Shown: positions 1 to 7,132, numbered from the stretch's first letter. The stretch: DNA of 7,826 nucleotides from Gemmatimonadota bacterium (GCA_009845645.1 VXZF01000100.1:1-7826); one strand, 5' to 3'. Notes: generated by a model not told the origin, from the sequence alone. A program made the numbers and translations.

Positions 1-415
1 CCACCCCGGGGATCGGCACGGCGGTGTCAATCGAGAAGAAGGTACTGGTTATCGATTGGCTCTTAGGGGCGTTGTAGGTTGTGGAATCGCGATCGACTAA
101 GAATACGCCGCTTTGGGTCGGATCGCCGCCGGCACCGTTCCAGCGGTTCCAAAAGCGCGGCTTTTGGCCATCGACGTAGCCGAGGTTGTGTAAGGAGGGA
201 TCGCGCCAGAACTCCCAGTTTTCCAGCAGATGAATGACGTTTTGATCTGGCTGCAAGTAGAGCGGCTGGATCGCACCGTCGGCAAAATCGACGAGGACTT
301 GGAGGGAGTCGCGCTGATCCCACGCCGCCCCACTGCCGCCCAGTTGCCACTTTGCTACTTGTGCGTGACTGGGCGCGACGGCGAGAATTATGATTAAAGG
401 CCAAGTACTGCGCAT
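1..415 (-). CDS. Exported protein C, N-terminal part (paralogue of protein A), runs off the left edge
   Basis: The reverse complement of 415 to 1 is open for 138 codons from an ATG at 415-413 and continues past the window edge. It starts with a signal peptide: MRST, a hydrophobic core (WPLIIILAVA) and a likely cleavage site after SHA at residue 18. The mature part begins VAKWQLGGSG and follows protein A closely: WQLGGS near residue 23, AIQPLYL near 48-54, GYVDGQKPRFW at 79-89 and DSTTYN at 110-115, where A has WQLGGS, SIQPIYL, GYVDGQRPRAW and DSTTYN. The DxDSTTYN segment resembles the variable-loop region of a discoidin-like (F5/8 type C) fold, so binding to a glycan or surface is possible; this is inference. 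A GGAGGT Shine-Dalgarno sequence lies 10 bases before the ATG, supporting this start. The gene lies 103 bases downstream of protein B on the same strand. By analogy with A it should end in a TPNGD-type Ig module, but that part is outside the window. Function unknown. Confidence 0.85.
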   Translation of the reverse strand, partial: MRSTWPLIIILAVAPSHAQVAKWQLGGSGAAWDQRDSLQVLVDFADGAIQPLYLQPDQNVIHLLENWEFWRDPSLHNLGYVDGQKPRFWNRWNGAGGDPTQSGVFLVDRDSTTYNAPKSQSITSTFFSIDTAVPIPGV

Positions 416-425
416 CGGGCACCGG

Positions 426-431
426 ACCTCC
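426..431 (-). promoter_or_regulatory. Shine-Dalgarno site of protein C
   Basis: On the minus strand the sequence GGAGGT lies 10 bases before the ATG at 415. It is the strongest ribosome binding site seen among the three exported-protein genes. It fixes the start of protein C and argues that C is translated independently of B rather than by coupling. Confidence 0.7.
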
Positions 432-442
432 GCTGAGGTGAA

Positions 443-471
443 ATGCTACCGGGAAGAGGAAGATAAGGCAA
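443..471 (-). promoter_or_regulatory. Possible sigma70-type promoter for protein C
   Basis: Read on the minus strand, TTGCCT (471-466) and TAGCAT (448-443) are separated by 17 bases and match the -35 and -10 consensus at four of six positions each. The predicted start of transcription, near 436, falls just before the Shine-Dalgarno site of protein C. The 103-base gap between B and C contains no convincing terminator hairpin, so read-through from B is also possible. This is a weak match in a lineage whose promoter consensus is unknown. Confidence 0.3.
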
Positions 472-518
472 AAAGAGCTATGCGCCGAATTAAATAATTA
501 CCGTTGGGAGGAGAGATT

Positions 519-2864
519 CTAATAGGCGATGGAGATGGTGTGCAGGACCGTATCGTCACCGGCGTCGGCACCGAGATCGACGCGCAGGATGTAGATGCCA
601 GGCTCTACGACTGCGCCACTGGCCTGAGTGCCGTCCCAAGTGAAGAGGTGGTGCAAACCCTCGGCGATTGGCGTGAGAACGGCTACTTCGCGCCCGGCGA
701 GGTCGAAGACTTCCACTCGCGGCTCGCGGCCTTCGACTTTCAGGACGACGAACCGCACCTCCAGCCGGTCGTTGATGCCGTCGCCGTTGGGCGTAAGTGT
801 CGGTGAGGAGATGAAGAAGTCGTCGATGAGCTGGCTGCTATTGGTCAGTTCGGGCAGCATGACGATATTGGCGCGGCGTGCTGCCGCCTCGACCGACTGC
901 CACAGGCCCGGATGCGCACTGGAGCCTAAGTCCAACGCAAAGAGCGTGGCATTGCGCACTAAGCGGGTGGTAAAGTGGACGCGGACCGAATCGTCTCTGA
1001 CTGGTTCGGGTAAAGCGATGAGCAGGGAGTCGCCGCGCAGGGAAGCCGCCGCCGAGACGGTTTCTACGCCCTTCTCCACGCTCACGCTGGGCAGATTAAG
1101 CGGACCCGGCAGGTCGAAGCGCATCAGGTCGAAGCCGACGTCATCGGAGCCAGCGCTGGGCAACAGGGTATAGGTGAAGATCGTCTCCTTGTTGAGTGGG
1201 GCACTGAGCGGCTCGACGCGCCCACGGGCACTCTGGAGCAGCGCCGCGTCGAATTCGATCGACAGTGCGTTGACTGTGGGCGCGACTTCGGGGTGGTCGG
1301 TGGCGAGAATCAGCTCTAGTTGCACGAAGCGACGTGGACTTTGCGATTTAAAGGTTTCGCCGGAAAACTGGTACACATTGCTCCAAGCGTCCCAGTCCTC
1401 GCCGACGACTAGCGCAGTGTCAATGGCACCGCGCAGCACTTTGGGCGAGCTGTTCCATTTTTCTTCGGTGATCTCTTCGCCGATCTTGTTGTGGAAGGTA
1501 AAGACCGGTGCTAGCGCGTTGCCCGAACGCGAGCGCAGTTGCATTCTGGCTGCTGGAGGCAGGTCGGCGTCCCAGTGCAGGGCCTTGATGACTTTGGGCC
1601 GCTCGTCGCCGGCGATCTGGCCGAGGTCAATAAAGCCGGAGCGCAGTGAGACTTGAGCGGGATAGCCCGGCGAGAACAACATGAACTCACCCCATTTGGA
1701 TTCTTGCCAATCGCGGTCGGTCAGGCCGTGCCAGAACATATAGCGCATCCTGCGCGGCCTAAATTTATAGCGTATGCGATAGAGGCCATCCGCTTTGGGA
1801 TTGACATGCGTGAGCAGGTTGCCGTAGTCGAGCGGCGCAGGTACGGGCAGGGAAGTGCCCACGCTGAGCGAGCCGTCCGAGACTAGGATGTTGTGACCTG
1901 GGCCAGCCGAGCCGCGGTGATAGCCCGCAGTGCCCTCAAAAGGTTGGAGTACGTAGAGGAACAGTTCATCGACGAAGAACACGGCCCCTAGATCGACGTA
2001 GAACCAGGTGCCGGCCTTCTCCCAACCTTGGTCGCCGCGCCCAGAGGTGATGAGGTTGGTGGTGTTGATATCGGCGTCAAAGAGGTTATTGGGGGCGGCG
2101 GCTACCGTGCCGTTGAGGAAGGTGCCGCGCTCGGCGGTGCCGATGCTGATATTATCGCCCACAGTGAGCACTTCGACTTCGGCGAGTGCCGCATCTGGAC
2201 TCTGGTCTTCGACGACGATACTGATGTACTGAATTACTTGGTAGCGATTTTCAAAGGTTCGATCAATGACCATATCTGGATCAACCGTCAGGACGGTGTC
2301 GGCGGCCGGATACTCGAGGGGAATGGTCAGGGAAGTGGCGCGGTTGGGCAGGGTGGTGCGATAGACCGGCTCGTATTTGAAAACGTCGGCCGTGGCTTGG
2401 ATGCGCGCCCCGGTGGTGCCATAGACGGTGAACTGCCGCAGCGGGCGGGCACCCTCTTGGTCGGGGAAGGTCAGGCGAATGTGGCGGGCGAGTACGGCGC
2501 GGCCCAAGTCGATATCGAGAAACCAGTTTTTGAGATCGTCGGTCGAATCGGGCTGCCAGAAGGTCGCGGGATCGCCGTCGATGGCGTTTGCGGCTGTCGC
2601 ACTCCCGCTGCCGGCCTGCCAGATTCCGCCGGCCACTTCGCCGCGTTTTTGGGTGGAATGGGTGAAGAGATGGGCGTCGCGGATGGCATCCACTTCCTTG
2701 CGGTATTTGGTCAGGCGCAACACGCCCTCTGCATCCACCTGTACCAGCCCCGCAGGCATGGTCCAGCTTTGCCATTTTTCTGCGCTGTCGAAACTCAGCA
2801 TTTCAGTCCAGCCGGGAATGGCCGGCAAGGCGAGCCAAGCTGCACAGACAACGAGGAAGCGCAT
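519..2864 (-). CDS. Exported protein B: discoidin-like domains plus C-terminal FlgD/CHU_C-type Ig module (781 aa)
   Basis: A signal peptide (MRFLVVCAAWLALPAIPG) opens the protein. Residues about 82-215 look like a discoidin/F5-8 type C fold, with AIDGDPATFW at 94-103 and WFLDIDLG at 114-121. A second similar region follows at about 240-310 (WFYVDLG at 287-293). The middle (about 365-640) matches the equivalent part of protein A, including WSNVYQFSG at 494-502 and SPRRFVQLEL at 509-518. The C-terminus carries TPNGDGIND at 691-699, then VFDLAGREV, FTWDG and PGIYILRV, a FlgD-Ig/CHU_C-like module used in many FCB-group secreted proteins for surface attachment or sorting. It ends SIAY. The ATG at 2864 is preferred over an in-frame ATG at 3047, because the extra 61 residues would overlap gene A, look nothing like a signal peptide and be followed by a good one. 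The start lies one base after the stop of A (TAA-A-ATG) with no strong ribosome site, so translational coupling is likely. Exported and possibly glycan-binding; exact role unknown. Confidence 0.88.
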   Translation of the reverse strand: MRFLVVCAAWLALPAIPGWTEMLSFDSAEKWQSWTMPAGLVQVDAEGVLRLTKYRKEVDAIRDAHLFTHSTQKRGEVAGGIWQAGSGSATAANAIDGDPATFWQPDSTDDLKNWFLDIDLGRAVLARHIRLTFPDQEGARPLRQFTVYGTTGARIQATADVFKYEPVYRTTLPNRATSLTIPLEYPAADTVLTVDPDMVIDRTFENRYQVIQYISIVVEDQSPDAALAEVEVLTVGDNISIGTAERGTFLNGTVAAAPNNLFDADINTTNLITSGRGDQGWEKAGTWFYVDLGAVFFVDELFLYVLQPFEGTAGYHRGSAGPGHNILVSDGSLSVGTSLPVPAPLDYGNLLTHVNPKADGLYRIRYKFRPRRMRYMFWHGLTDRDWQESKWGEFMLFSPGYPAQVSLRSGFIDLGQIAGDERPKVIKALHWDADLPPAARMQLRSRSGNALAPVFTFHNKIGEEITEEKWNSSPKVLRGAIDTALVVGEDWDAWSNVYQFSGETFKSQSPRRFVQLELILATDHPEVAPTVNALSIEFDAALLQSARGRVEPLSAPLNKETIFTYTLLPSAGSDDVGFDLMRFDLPGPLNLPSVSVEKGVETVSAAASLRGDSLLIALPEPVRDDSVRVHFTTRLVRNATLFALDLGSSAHPGLWQSVEAAARRANIVMLPELTNSSQLIDDFFISSPTLTPNGDGINDRLEVRFVVLKVEGREPRVEVFDLAGREVAVLTPIAEGLHHLFTWDGTQASGAVVEPGIYILRVDLGADAGDDTVLHTISIAY

Positions 2865-2865
2865 T

Positions 2866-4878
2866 TTAGTAGGCAATGCCCAGCGGACGCAGCAGGCGAT
2901 CGCTGATCCCGTCAGATTGCAGCGCCACTTCGAGCAGGTAGAGGCCGGGTGGCAGGAGTTGTCCCTGTGCGTCGCGTCCGTCCCAGCGAAGGTGCTGCGG
3001 CCCAGCAGCCTGCGGCGCAAACGATAGGCGTGCGACTTGCCGGCCATCCAGAGAGTAGGCCCGCAGTTCGACGGGTACGCTAGCAGGTAGGCGGAAGAGG
3101 GAATAAGAGACCTGCACTAGGTCGTTTACACGGTCGCCGTTGGGAGTCAAAACCGGTGTTGAAAAGCGCAGGTTCTGGATTGCATTGACAGAACCGCTCT
3201 TTGCACTCAGTACGCGCAGACTATTGGTCGATACGGCAGCCGTAGCATCGCCGCCCCGAATGGGTTGGGGCAGGCGTTCGGTAGTTGTGTCGATAGCTTC
3301 TCCTTCGAAGGTCGTGGCGAAGACGAAAACATCGGTCGTGAACTCGATGCGGATGGGCGCGTTGTTGGCAGCGTGGATCCGCTCGGGCAACTCGATGCGG
3401 AATTCGTCGTCGTTGATCTCGACTCGGCGGGGCTCGACGGGCACCAATGGATCGCCCATCGCCAGCGTCTGAAGGTGGACTCGGCTGCCGGTGCGAATGC
3501 GAAGCGCGTCGAAGCCCGACTCGGAGGCTGCAAAGTCGGCGCGAATATCGTAGCTAAAGCTCGTCGCCTGCCCTAGGGCCACTTCGGTGAAACCGCTCGG
3601 TTGCGGGTCGTCGAGGCGGGCCACTTCGCCGACGATCTGACGAGCTAGGAGCGGTGCCTGCTCGATCCACAGCGAATCTAGACGCGTAAAGGCGTCGAAA
3701 TCCGCGCTGTCGAGGGTGATTTTGACTTGGATATGGGAGCCACTGTGCAGGTTGAGCGGCTGGCCAGACGCGGAGAAGGCGGGCGACCAGAAGGTCCAGT
3801 TGTCCTCGTCATAGGCCACGGACGCGCGGACCCCAGGCCGCTCGCCGGCGACGTAGCCGTAGCCTTGCGACTCCTTGAGTTCAAACTCGTAGCGCTGGCG
3901 CGAGACTTCAACCTCGCGGCCCTTGTCGTCGAATTCGCGGTAGATGTTGGGGTCTTGATCCCTACCGGTGCGCACCTCGACGCGCAATCCGACAGCCGCT
4001 TCAGGTGCCGGGACCAAGGTGCCGTCCGCCATCCGCATGGAAGTCGCCGACCAGAACAGCCGGCCGAAGTTCACTTCTGCGCCAAGATCGATGATGTTGG
4101 ATAGATAGAGCACGCGCTGTGGGACTCCACGGGCGTAGAGTTCAAAGTCGCCGATGGTGCCTGGCCGCGCTTGACCCGACAGCGAATTCTCTTGGATGAC
4201 CAAGGTCGGATCGAGTACCGACTCGTTGCGCCGCCAGCGGATGAAGCGGACATATTGGCGGGGCAGGTCGATTCGCACTGTGGGAGACAGGTTTTCGGCG
4301 ATGTCGGCGATAAGCGGGCCGATGCGCGCGTAGCTGTTGTGCCCATGCCATGCGGGATCGGCTTCGGTGGCAACGCTCACTTCAAAGGCGGGCACCGCAT
4401 CGTCGGCTAGTGGAGTACCATCTGAGCGGAACCCACGCGGTGGCGTGAAAAAGCCGAAGCGGGTGGCCGGGACGGGCACTGCCACGTCAAAGGTAAACCA
4501 GTCGAAGTTCCGCAGGTCTGAGGACGGGGGGTTGTAGGTAGTGCTGTCGCCATCGATTAGGTACGTGGCATTGTGTACGGTTCGCGAGTCGCCTAAGCCG
4601 TGCTTCCAAGCTCGGGGCCGCTGGCCATCGACATAGCCCATCTCGCGGGGAAATTTCCACGGGGACCAGTTGTCGAGGTGAGAAAAGACAGTTTGGGCAG
4701 AAGTCAGGTAGATGGGCTGGATGGACCTAGGGACGGAATCGAAGTCGATGAAGATGCTCACCGAATCGCTCTCCGACCATGCGAGGCCGTCGCTGCCGCC
4801 GAGCTGCCAAGTGCTTATTTGCGCCGATAGAACGCTGGGCAGAAGAAACGAAAAGAGGATGGCAAAGATGTGGCGCAT
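2866..4878 (-). CDS. Exported protein A: discoidin-like N-terminus plus C-terminal FlgD/CHU_C-type Ig module (670 aa)
   Basis: The first 19 residues (MRHIFAILFSFLLPSVLSA) form a classical signal peptide cleaved before QIS. The N-terminal third contains WQLGGS at 24-29, GYVDGQRPRAW at 81-91 and LIDGDSTTYNPP at 107-118, then WFTFDVAVPVPATRFGFF at 127-144, consistent with a discoidin-like binding fold. A central region (about 330-530) is shared with protein B: WTFWSPAFSASG at 361-372, and a stretch ending in RIEFTTDVFVFATTF that parallels RVHFTTRLVRNATLF in B. The C-terminus has TPNGDRVND at 578-586, YSLDGRQVARL, RWDGRDAQG at 631-639 and PPGLYLLEV, an Ig module of the FlgD/CHU_C kind, and ends LGIAY. 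Arg replaces the usual Gly in the NGDG loop. No catalytic motif was recognised, so a structural, adhesive or glycan-binding role on the cell surface is inferred. It is the first gene of the A-B unit, follows the dehydratase gene after 75 bases, and has a palindrome upstream. The ribosome site is weak and purine-rich (CGAGAG). Confidence 0.9.
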   Translation of the reverse strand: MRHIFAILFSFLLPSVLSAQISTWQLGGSDGLAWSESDSVSIFIDFDSVPRSIQPIYLTSAQTVFSHLDNWSPWKFPREMGYVDGQRPRAWKHGLGDSRTVHNATYLIDGDSTTYNPPSSDLRNFDWFTFDVAVPVPATRFGFFTPPRGFRSDGTPLADDAVPAFEVSVATEADPAWHGHNSYARIGPLIADIAENLSPTVRIDLPRQYVRFIRWRRNESVLDPTLVIQENSLSGQARPGTIGDFELYARGVPQRVLYLSNIIDLGAEVNFGRLFWSATSMRMADGTLVPAPEAAVGLRVEVRTGRDQDPNIYREFDDKGREVEVSRQRYEFELKESQGYGYVAGERPGVRASVAYDEDNWTFWSPAFSASGQPLNLHSGSHIQVKITLDSADFDAFTRLDSLWIEQAPLLARQIVGEVARLDDPQPSGFTEVALGQATSFSYDIRADFAASESGFDALRIRTGSRVHLQTLAMGDPLVPVEPRRVEINDDEFRIELPERIHAANNAPIRIEFTTDVFVFATTFEGEAIDTTTERLPQPIRGGDATAAVSTNSLRVLSAKSGSVNAIQNLRFSTPVLTPNGDRVNDLVQVSYSLFRLPASVPVELRAYSLDGRQVARLSFAPQAAGPQHLRWDGRDAQGQLLPPGLYLLEVALQSDGISDRLLRPLGIAY

Positions 4879-4900
4879 GAGCAGGACTCTCGGGAGACAG

Positions 4901-4925
4901 GTATCTGGTATCTATAATTAGATAC
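4901..4925. promoter_or_regulatory. Perfect palindrome with an extra half-site upstream of protein A (candidate operator)
   Basis: GTATCTA at 4908-4914 and TAGATAC at 4919-4925 are perfect 7-base inverted repeats around TAAT. A third GTATCT copy sits directly beside it at 4901-4906. The element lies 30 to 47 bases before the start codon of protein A, in the 75-base gap after the dehydratase gene. It is AT-rich and has no T-tract following on the minus strand, so it is not a usual intrinsic terminator. Its position and symmetry fit a binding site for a dimeric repressor or activator; no regulator gene lies in this window. Confidence 0.5.
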
Positions 4926-4953
4926 GCAAAATCGGTCGTCTGAACAAGCGGCC

Positions 4954-6174
4954 CTATGCCTCGAATGGCATCAACCAATCCTCCTCGATCCCCAAGTCGA
5001 AACCCGGTCCGCGCGGCACAAATTCCAGATAGCTGTCTTTGGGCACCAGCGCCCCTGGCTCGGCTACTTCCTCCAGCGGGATCCCCGGATCTGAGCCGAT
5101 GTAGTATTCGCCCCAGGGCGTGTTGGGCATTGCCCAGGTCAAGTGCTGGCCATAGGGGTCGCGCCCGCCGCCGTGGAGGCAGACTTCAAGGCCGGCGGCC
5201 TCGGCCATGTGGCAGATCTTGATACAGGCGGTTAGCCCGCCGACCCAGTGGATATCGGGTTGCAGCACGTCGAGGGCGCGGTGCTCGATCATCTGTTGGT
5301 AGGGGTAGTGCGTGTAGAAGTGCTCGCCGCTGGCCAGCGTTTGCCAGGGCAGGCACTCTTTGAGTTTGATGTGGCTTTTGACGTCTTCGGGGATCAAACA
5401 CTCCTCCAACCAGCGCAACTTGTAGGGTCTGAGGCGCTCGGCTAGGCGGACGCTGTATTCGACGTCAAAGGCCATATAGCAGTCGAGCATGAGTTCGCAA
5501 TCGTCGCCGATCAACTCGCGGACTTTGGCGACCCGCCGTTCGTTTTGGTCTAGGCCCCACAGGCCGTCGGCGGGGCCGTATTGGCAGGGGAGTTTGAAGG
5601 CTTTGAAACCTAGCTCGCGGTACCAATCGACGTCGTCGCCGGTAGCGTAGGTGAAAATTCGCTCGCGGGCCGGGCCGCCGATGAGTTGATACACGGGCTT
5701 TTGTTGCAGCTTGCCAGCCAGATCCCACAGCGCCAGGTCCACGGCGCTGATGGCGACAGTGGCGATGCCGACGGTGCCGAAGGGTTTGGAGACGCGGAAC
5801 ATCATATCCCACAGCTTGTCTATGGCTAGGCAATCTTCGCCTATGAGGATGTGGGCAAAGGCGTCTTCGATTACAGCGGCAGTAGGCCGACCCGCGGCCG
5901 TGCCTAGGCCCCAAGTGCCGTCCTCGGCTGTGACTTTGACTGCGAAGCCGGGCCATTGCCGAGCGGCGTAGAGTTGGCGACGGGGCTTGAAGCGCGGAAA
6001 GCGCGACATCGGGTTGGCTACTTCGATTTCGGTGGGCCAAGCCTTGCGGCGGGGTTGGCTCTGCTGGGCAGGGGCCGTCGAGGCGGAGAGCGTCGAGCCG
6101 GCTTGGGAACGGGCGCGGAGCGACGGGCCGTCGGGGCGCTGGATGCGGACTAGGTCGATGGATTTGATTTTCAT
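4954..6174 (-). CDS. L-rhamnonate dehydratase-like enolase-superfamily sugar-acid dehydratase (406 aa)
   Basis: The family dehydrates an aldonic acid (L-rhamnonate to 2-keto-3-deoxy-L-rhamnonate in the reference enzymes) by Mg-assisted abstraction of the proton next to the carboxylate. It is cytosolic. The N-terminal capping domain covers about 1-150 (NPMSRF at 54-59, AISAVDLALWDLAGK at 141-155) and a TIM-like barrel follows. Metal ligands are seen in order: D231 in LMLDCYM, E257 in RWLEE and E284 in SGEH; the D307 (LQPD) and H334 (CLHGGG) pair fits the catalytic dyad. FYATG/YATGD, WGPHDG/YGPADG and QPDxxWxGGLT blocks match the E. coli RhmD family as I remember it. MKIKSIDLVRI at 6174 is the natural start. 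An in-frame ATG at 6264 would add 30 residues that cross the direct repeats, while an AAGG ribosome site lies 11 bases before 6174. Residues 17-45 are a polar, low-complexity insert without the histidine found in the E. coli cap loop, so the substrate could be another acid sugar. The other rhamnose genes are not nearby in this window. Confidence 0.87.
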   Translation of the reverse strand: MKIKSIDLVRIQRPDGPSLRARSQAGSTLSASTAPAQQSQPRRKAWPTEIEVANPMSRFPRFKPRRQLYAARQWPGFAVKVTAEDGTWGLGTAAGRPTAAVIEDAFAHILIGEDCLAIDKLWDMMFRVSKPFGTVGIATVAISAVDLALWDLAGKLQQKPVYQLIGGPARERIFTYATGDDVDWYRELGFKAFKLPCQYGPADGLWGLDQNERRVAKVRELIGDDCELMLDCYMAFDVEYSVRLAERLRPYKLRWLEECLIPEDVKSHIKLKECLPWQTLASGEHFYTHYPYQQMIEHRALDVLQPDIHWVGGLTACIKICHMAEAAGLEVCLHGGGRDPYGQHLTWAMPNTPWGEYYIGSDPGIPLEEVAEPGALVPKDSYLEFVPRGPGFDLGIEEDWLMPFEA

Positions 6175-6206
6175 TGCTTTAGATGCCTTAAAGCTGAATT
6201 TCCGTG

Positions 6207-6233
6207 AATGTATCCATGATTTAATGTATCCAT
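6207..6233. repeat. Two perfect 11-bp direct repeats upstream of the dehydratase gene (candidate operator)
   Basis: AATGTATCCAT occurs at 6207-6217 and again at 6223-6233, a 16-base period (about one and a half helix turns). Each copy is one base away from the perfect palindrome ATGTATACAT, whose GTATAC core resembles sites bound by some GntR-family sugar-acid regulators. The pair lies 33-59 bases before the chosen start of the dehydratase, where an operator or activator site would be expected. The regulator itself is not in the window. Confidence 0.55.
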
Positions 6234-6261
6234 AAAAACCAGCGGCGCTATTCGCCGGGGG
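6234..6261 (-). terminator. Probable intrinsic terminator after the EEP-family hydrolase
   Basis: On the minus strand, just after the stop codon of the hydrolase, CGGCG and CGCCG form a perfect 5-bp GC stem around AATAG. Flanking CC and GG can extend it across a small internal loop, and a run of five T follows. The stem is short, but its place directly downstream of the stop and the T-run support termination before the dehydratase gene. Confidence 0.5.
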
Positions 6262-6264
6262 CAA

Positions 6265-7107
6265 TTAGCCACAGTCAATCTCGATCAGTAAGCGGCAATG
6301 GTCGCTTGATCCCCAATTATCGACCTCGTTGAGCGCGTGCACTTTCACACTCTCGTGGAAGCCGCGGGACGCGAACGCGTAGTCTAATTGATTCAAAGCG
6401 GTTTCCGGCGATCCGCCTAGGGAGTAGAACGTCGGCACGTTTTTGGTATCGCTCGGCACGTCTGTCGGCTGAGAACTCGCCTGCCTACAGGCATCTGGCC
6501 ACTGTGGTCCTATAAACTCAAGTCCTAGTGCCTGAAACCTATCCCATACCGTGCGCTCGCGTTCAGGCAGCGATAGCTTGTAGCCTATCGCGCCATAAAT
6601 CATGTTCAGATCGCCCGCTGCCAAGATGCGGTGCGTCGATGGGTCGCGGCTACCGATGAACGCCGACAGGTCCGAGATGATTCGATGTGCCGAGGCGTCG
6701 GCGTACCCGACGCTCCAATTCGTCTTGACCGACGGATGAGGCCTTAGCCAACGTGCGTACATCGAGACTGCGATGAACGCCTTGTCATGGCGAGCGAACG
6801 GCACCACTTTGGCGGCGGCAATTGTGCCGATGCCGCTGACACCAATCGCGTCCGACCCGAGGTCGCAGATCGGTGCAACCTGCTTAAACCACTCAACCTC
6901 GACGCGATCGGACAACTTCAAGACTAGCGGCCAGCGGTCGTACAAATGCCGGTCCCAGAACACCCCGTCCTCGTAATCAACCAAATCTATCAAGTCACTG
7001 GGTGGGCTTCCCGCCTCCTGCACCAGCGCCACATCCGCATCCATCTCCACGAGTTCCCGCCATGGTTTCTCGCGCTTGGCAATGTTCCAACTCACTACTT
7101 TGATCAT
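6265..7107 (-). CDS. Endonuclease/exonuclease/phosphatase (EEP) superfamily hydrolase (280 aa)
   Basis: EEP-fold enzymes are Mg-dependent phosphodiesterases or phosphatases acting on DNA, nucleotides, inositol phosphates or phospholipids. The full set of family motifs is present in order: SWNIA at 6-10 (metal or phosphate Asn8), QEAG at 30-33 (metal ligand Glu31), SMYARW at 115-120, AAGDLNM at 163-169 (catalytic Asp166 and Asn168), LDYAFAS at 241-247 and SSDHCRLL at 267-274 (Asp269-His270 dyad). The active site therefore looks intact. There is no signal peptide and no additional domain, and 280 residues is the usual length for a stand-alone enzyme. The substrate cannot be told from sequence. 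ATG at 7107 is preceded by AGGTGG four bases upstream, a close but usable ribosome site. The gene is divergent from the toxin-antitoxin pair across 64 bases and seems to be followed by its own terminator, so it is probably transcribed alone. Confidence 0.85.
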   Translation of the reverse strand: MIKVVSWNIAKREKPWRELVEMDADVALVQEAGSPPSDLIDLVDYEDGVFWDRHLYDRWPLVLKLSDRVEVEWFKQVAPICDLGSDAIGVSGIGTIAAAKVVPFARHDKAFIAVSMYARWLRPHPSVKTNWSVGYADASAHRIISDLSAFIGSRDPSTHRILAAGDLNMIYGAIGYKLSLPERERTVWDRFQALGLEFIGPQWPDACRQASSQPTDVPSDTKNVPTFYSLGGSPETALNQLDYAFASRGFHESVKVHALNEVDNWGSSDHCRLLIEIDCG

Positions 7108-7132
7108 TCGTCCACCTATGGTTCACATCTTG

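Noticed and set aside
63..422. Arginine-rich minus-strand frame of 119 codons near the left edge
   Set aside because: It is an out-of-frame shadow of protein C, whose own frame has a signal peptide, a strong ribosome site and homology to protein A.
488..499. AT-rich inverted repeat AATTA-AA-TAATT between proteins B and C
   Set aside because: Short, AT-only arms with no GC stem or T-tract beside them; too weak to call a terminator or an operator.
2028..2906. Plus-strand open frame of 292 codons opposite protein B
   Set aside because: It is antisense to a gene with a convincing signal peptide and domains, its translation has no recognisable domain, and long antisense frames are expected in GC-rich coding DNA.
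2865..3047. N-terminal extension of protein B by 61 residues
   Set aside because: It overlaps the coding end of protein A, has an arginine- and cysteine-rich composition, and would bury a clear signal peptide that starts at 2864.
6175..6264. N-terminal extension of the dehydratase by 30 residues
   Set aside because: It would run through the direct repeats and the terminator, does not resemble the family N-terminus, and a better start with a ribosome site exists at 6174.
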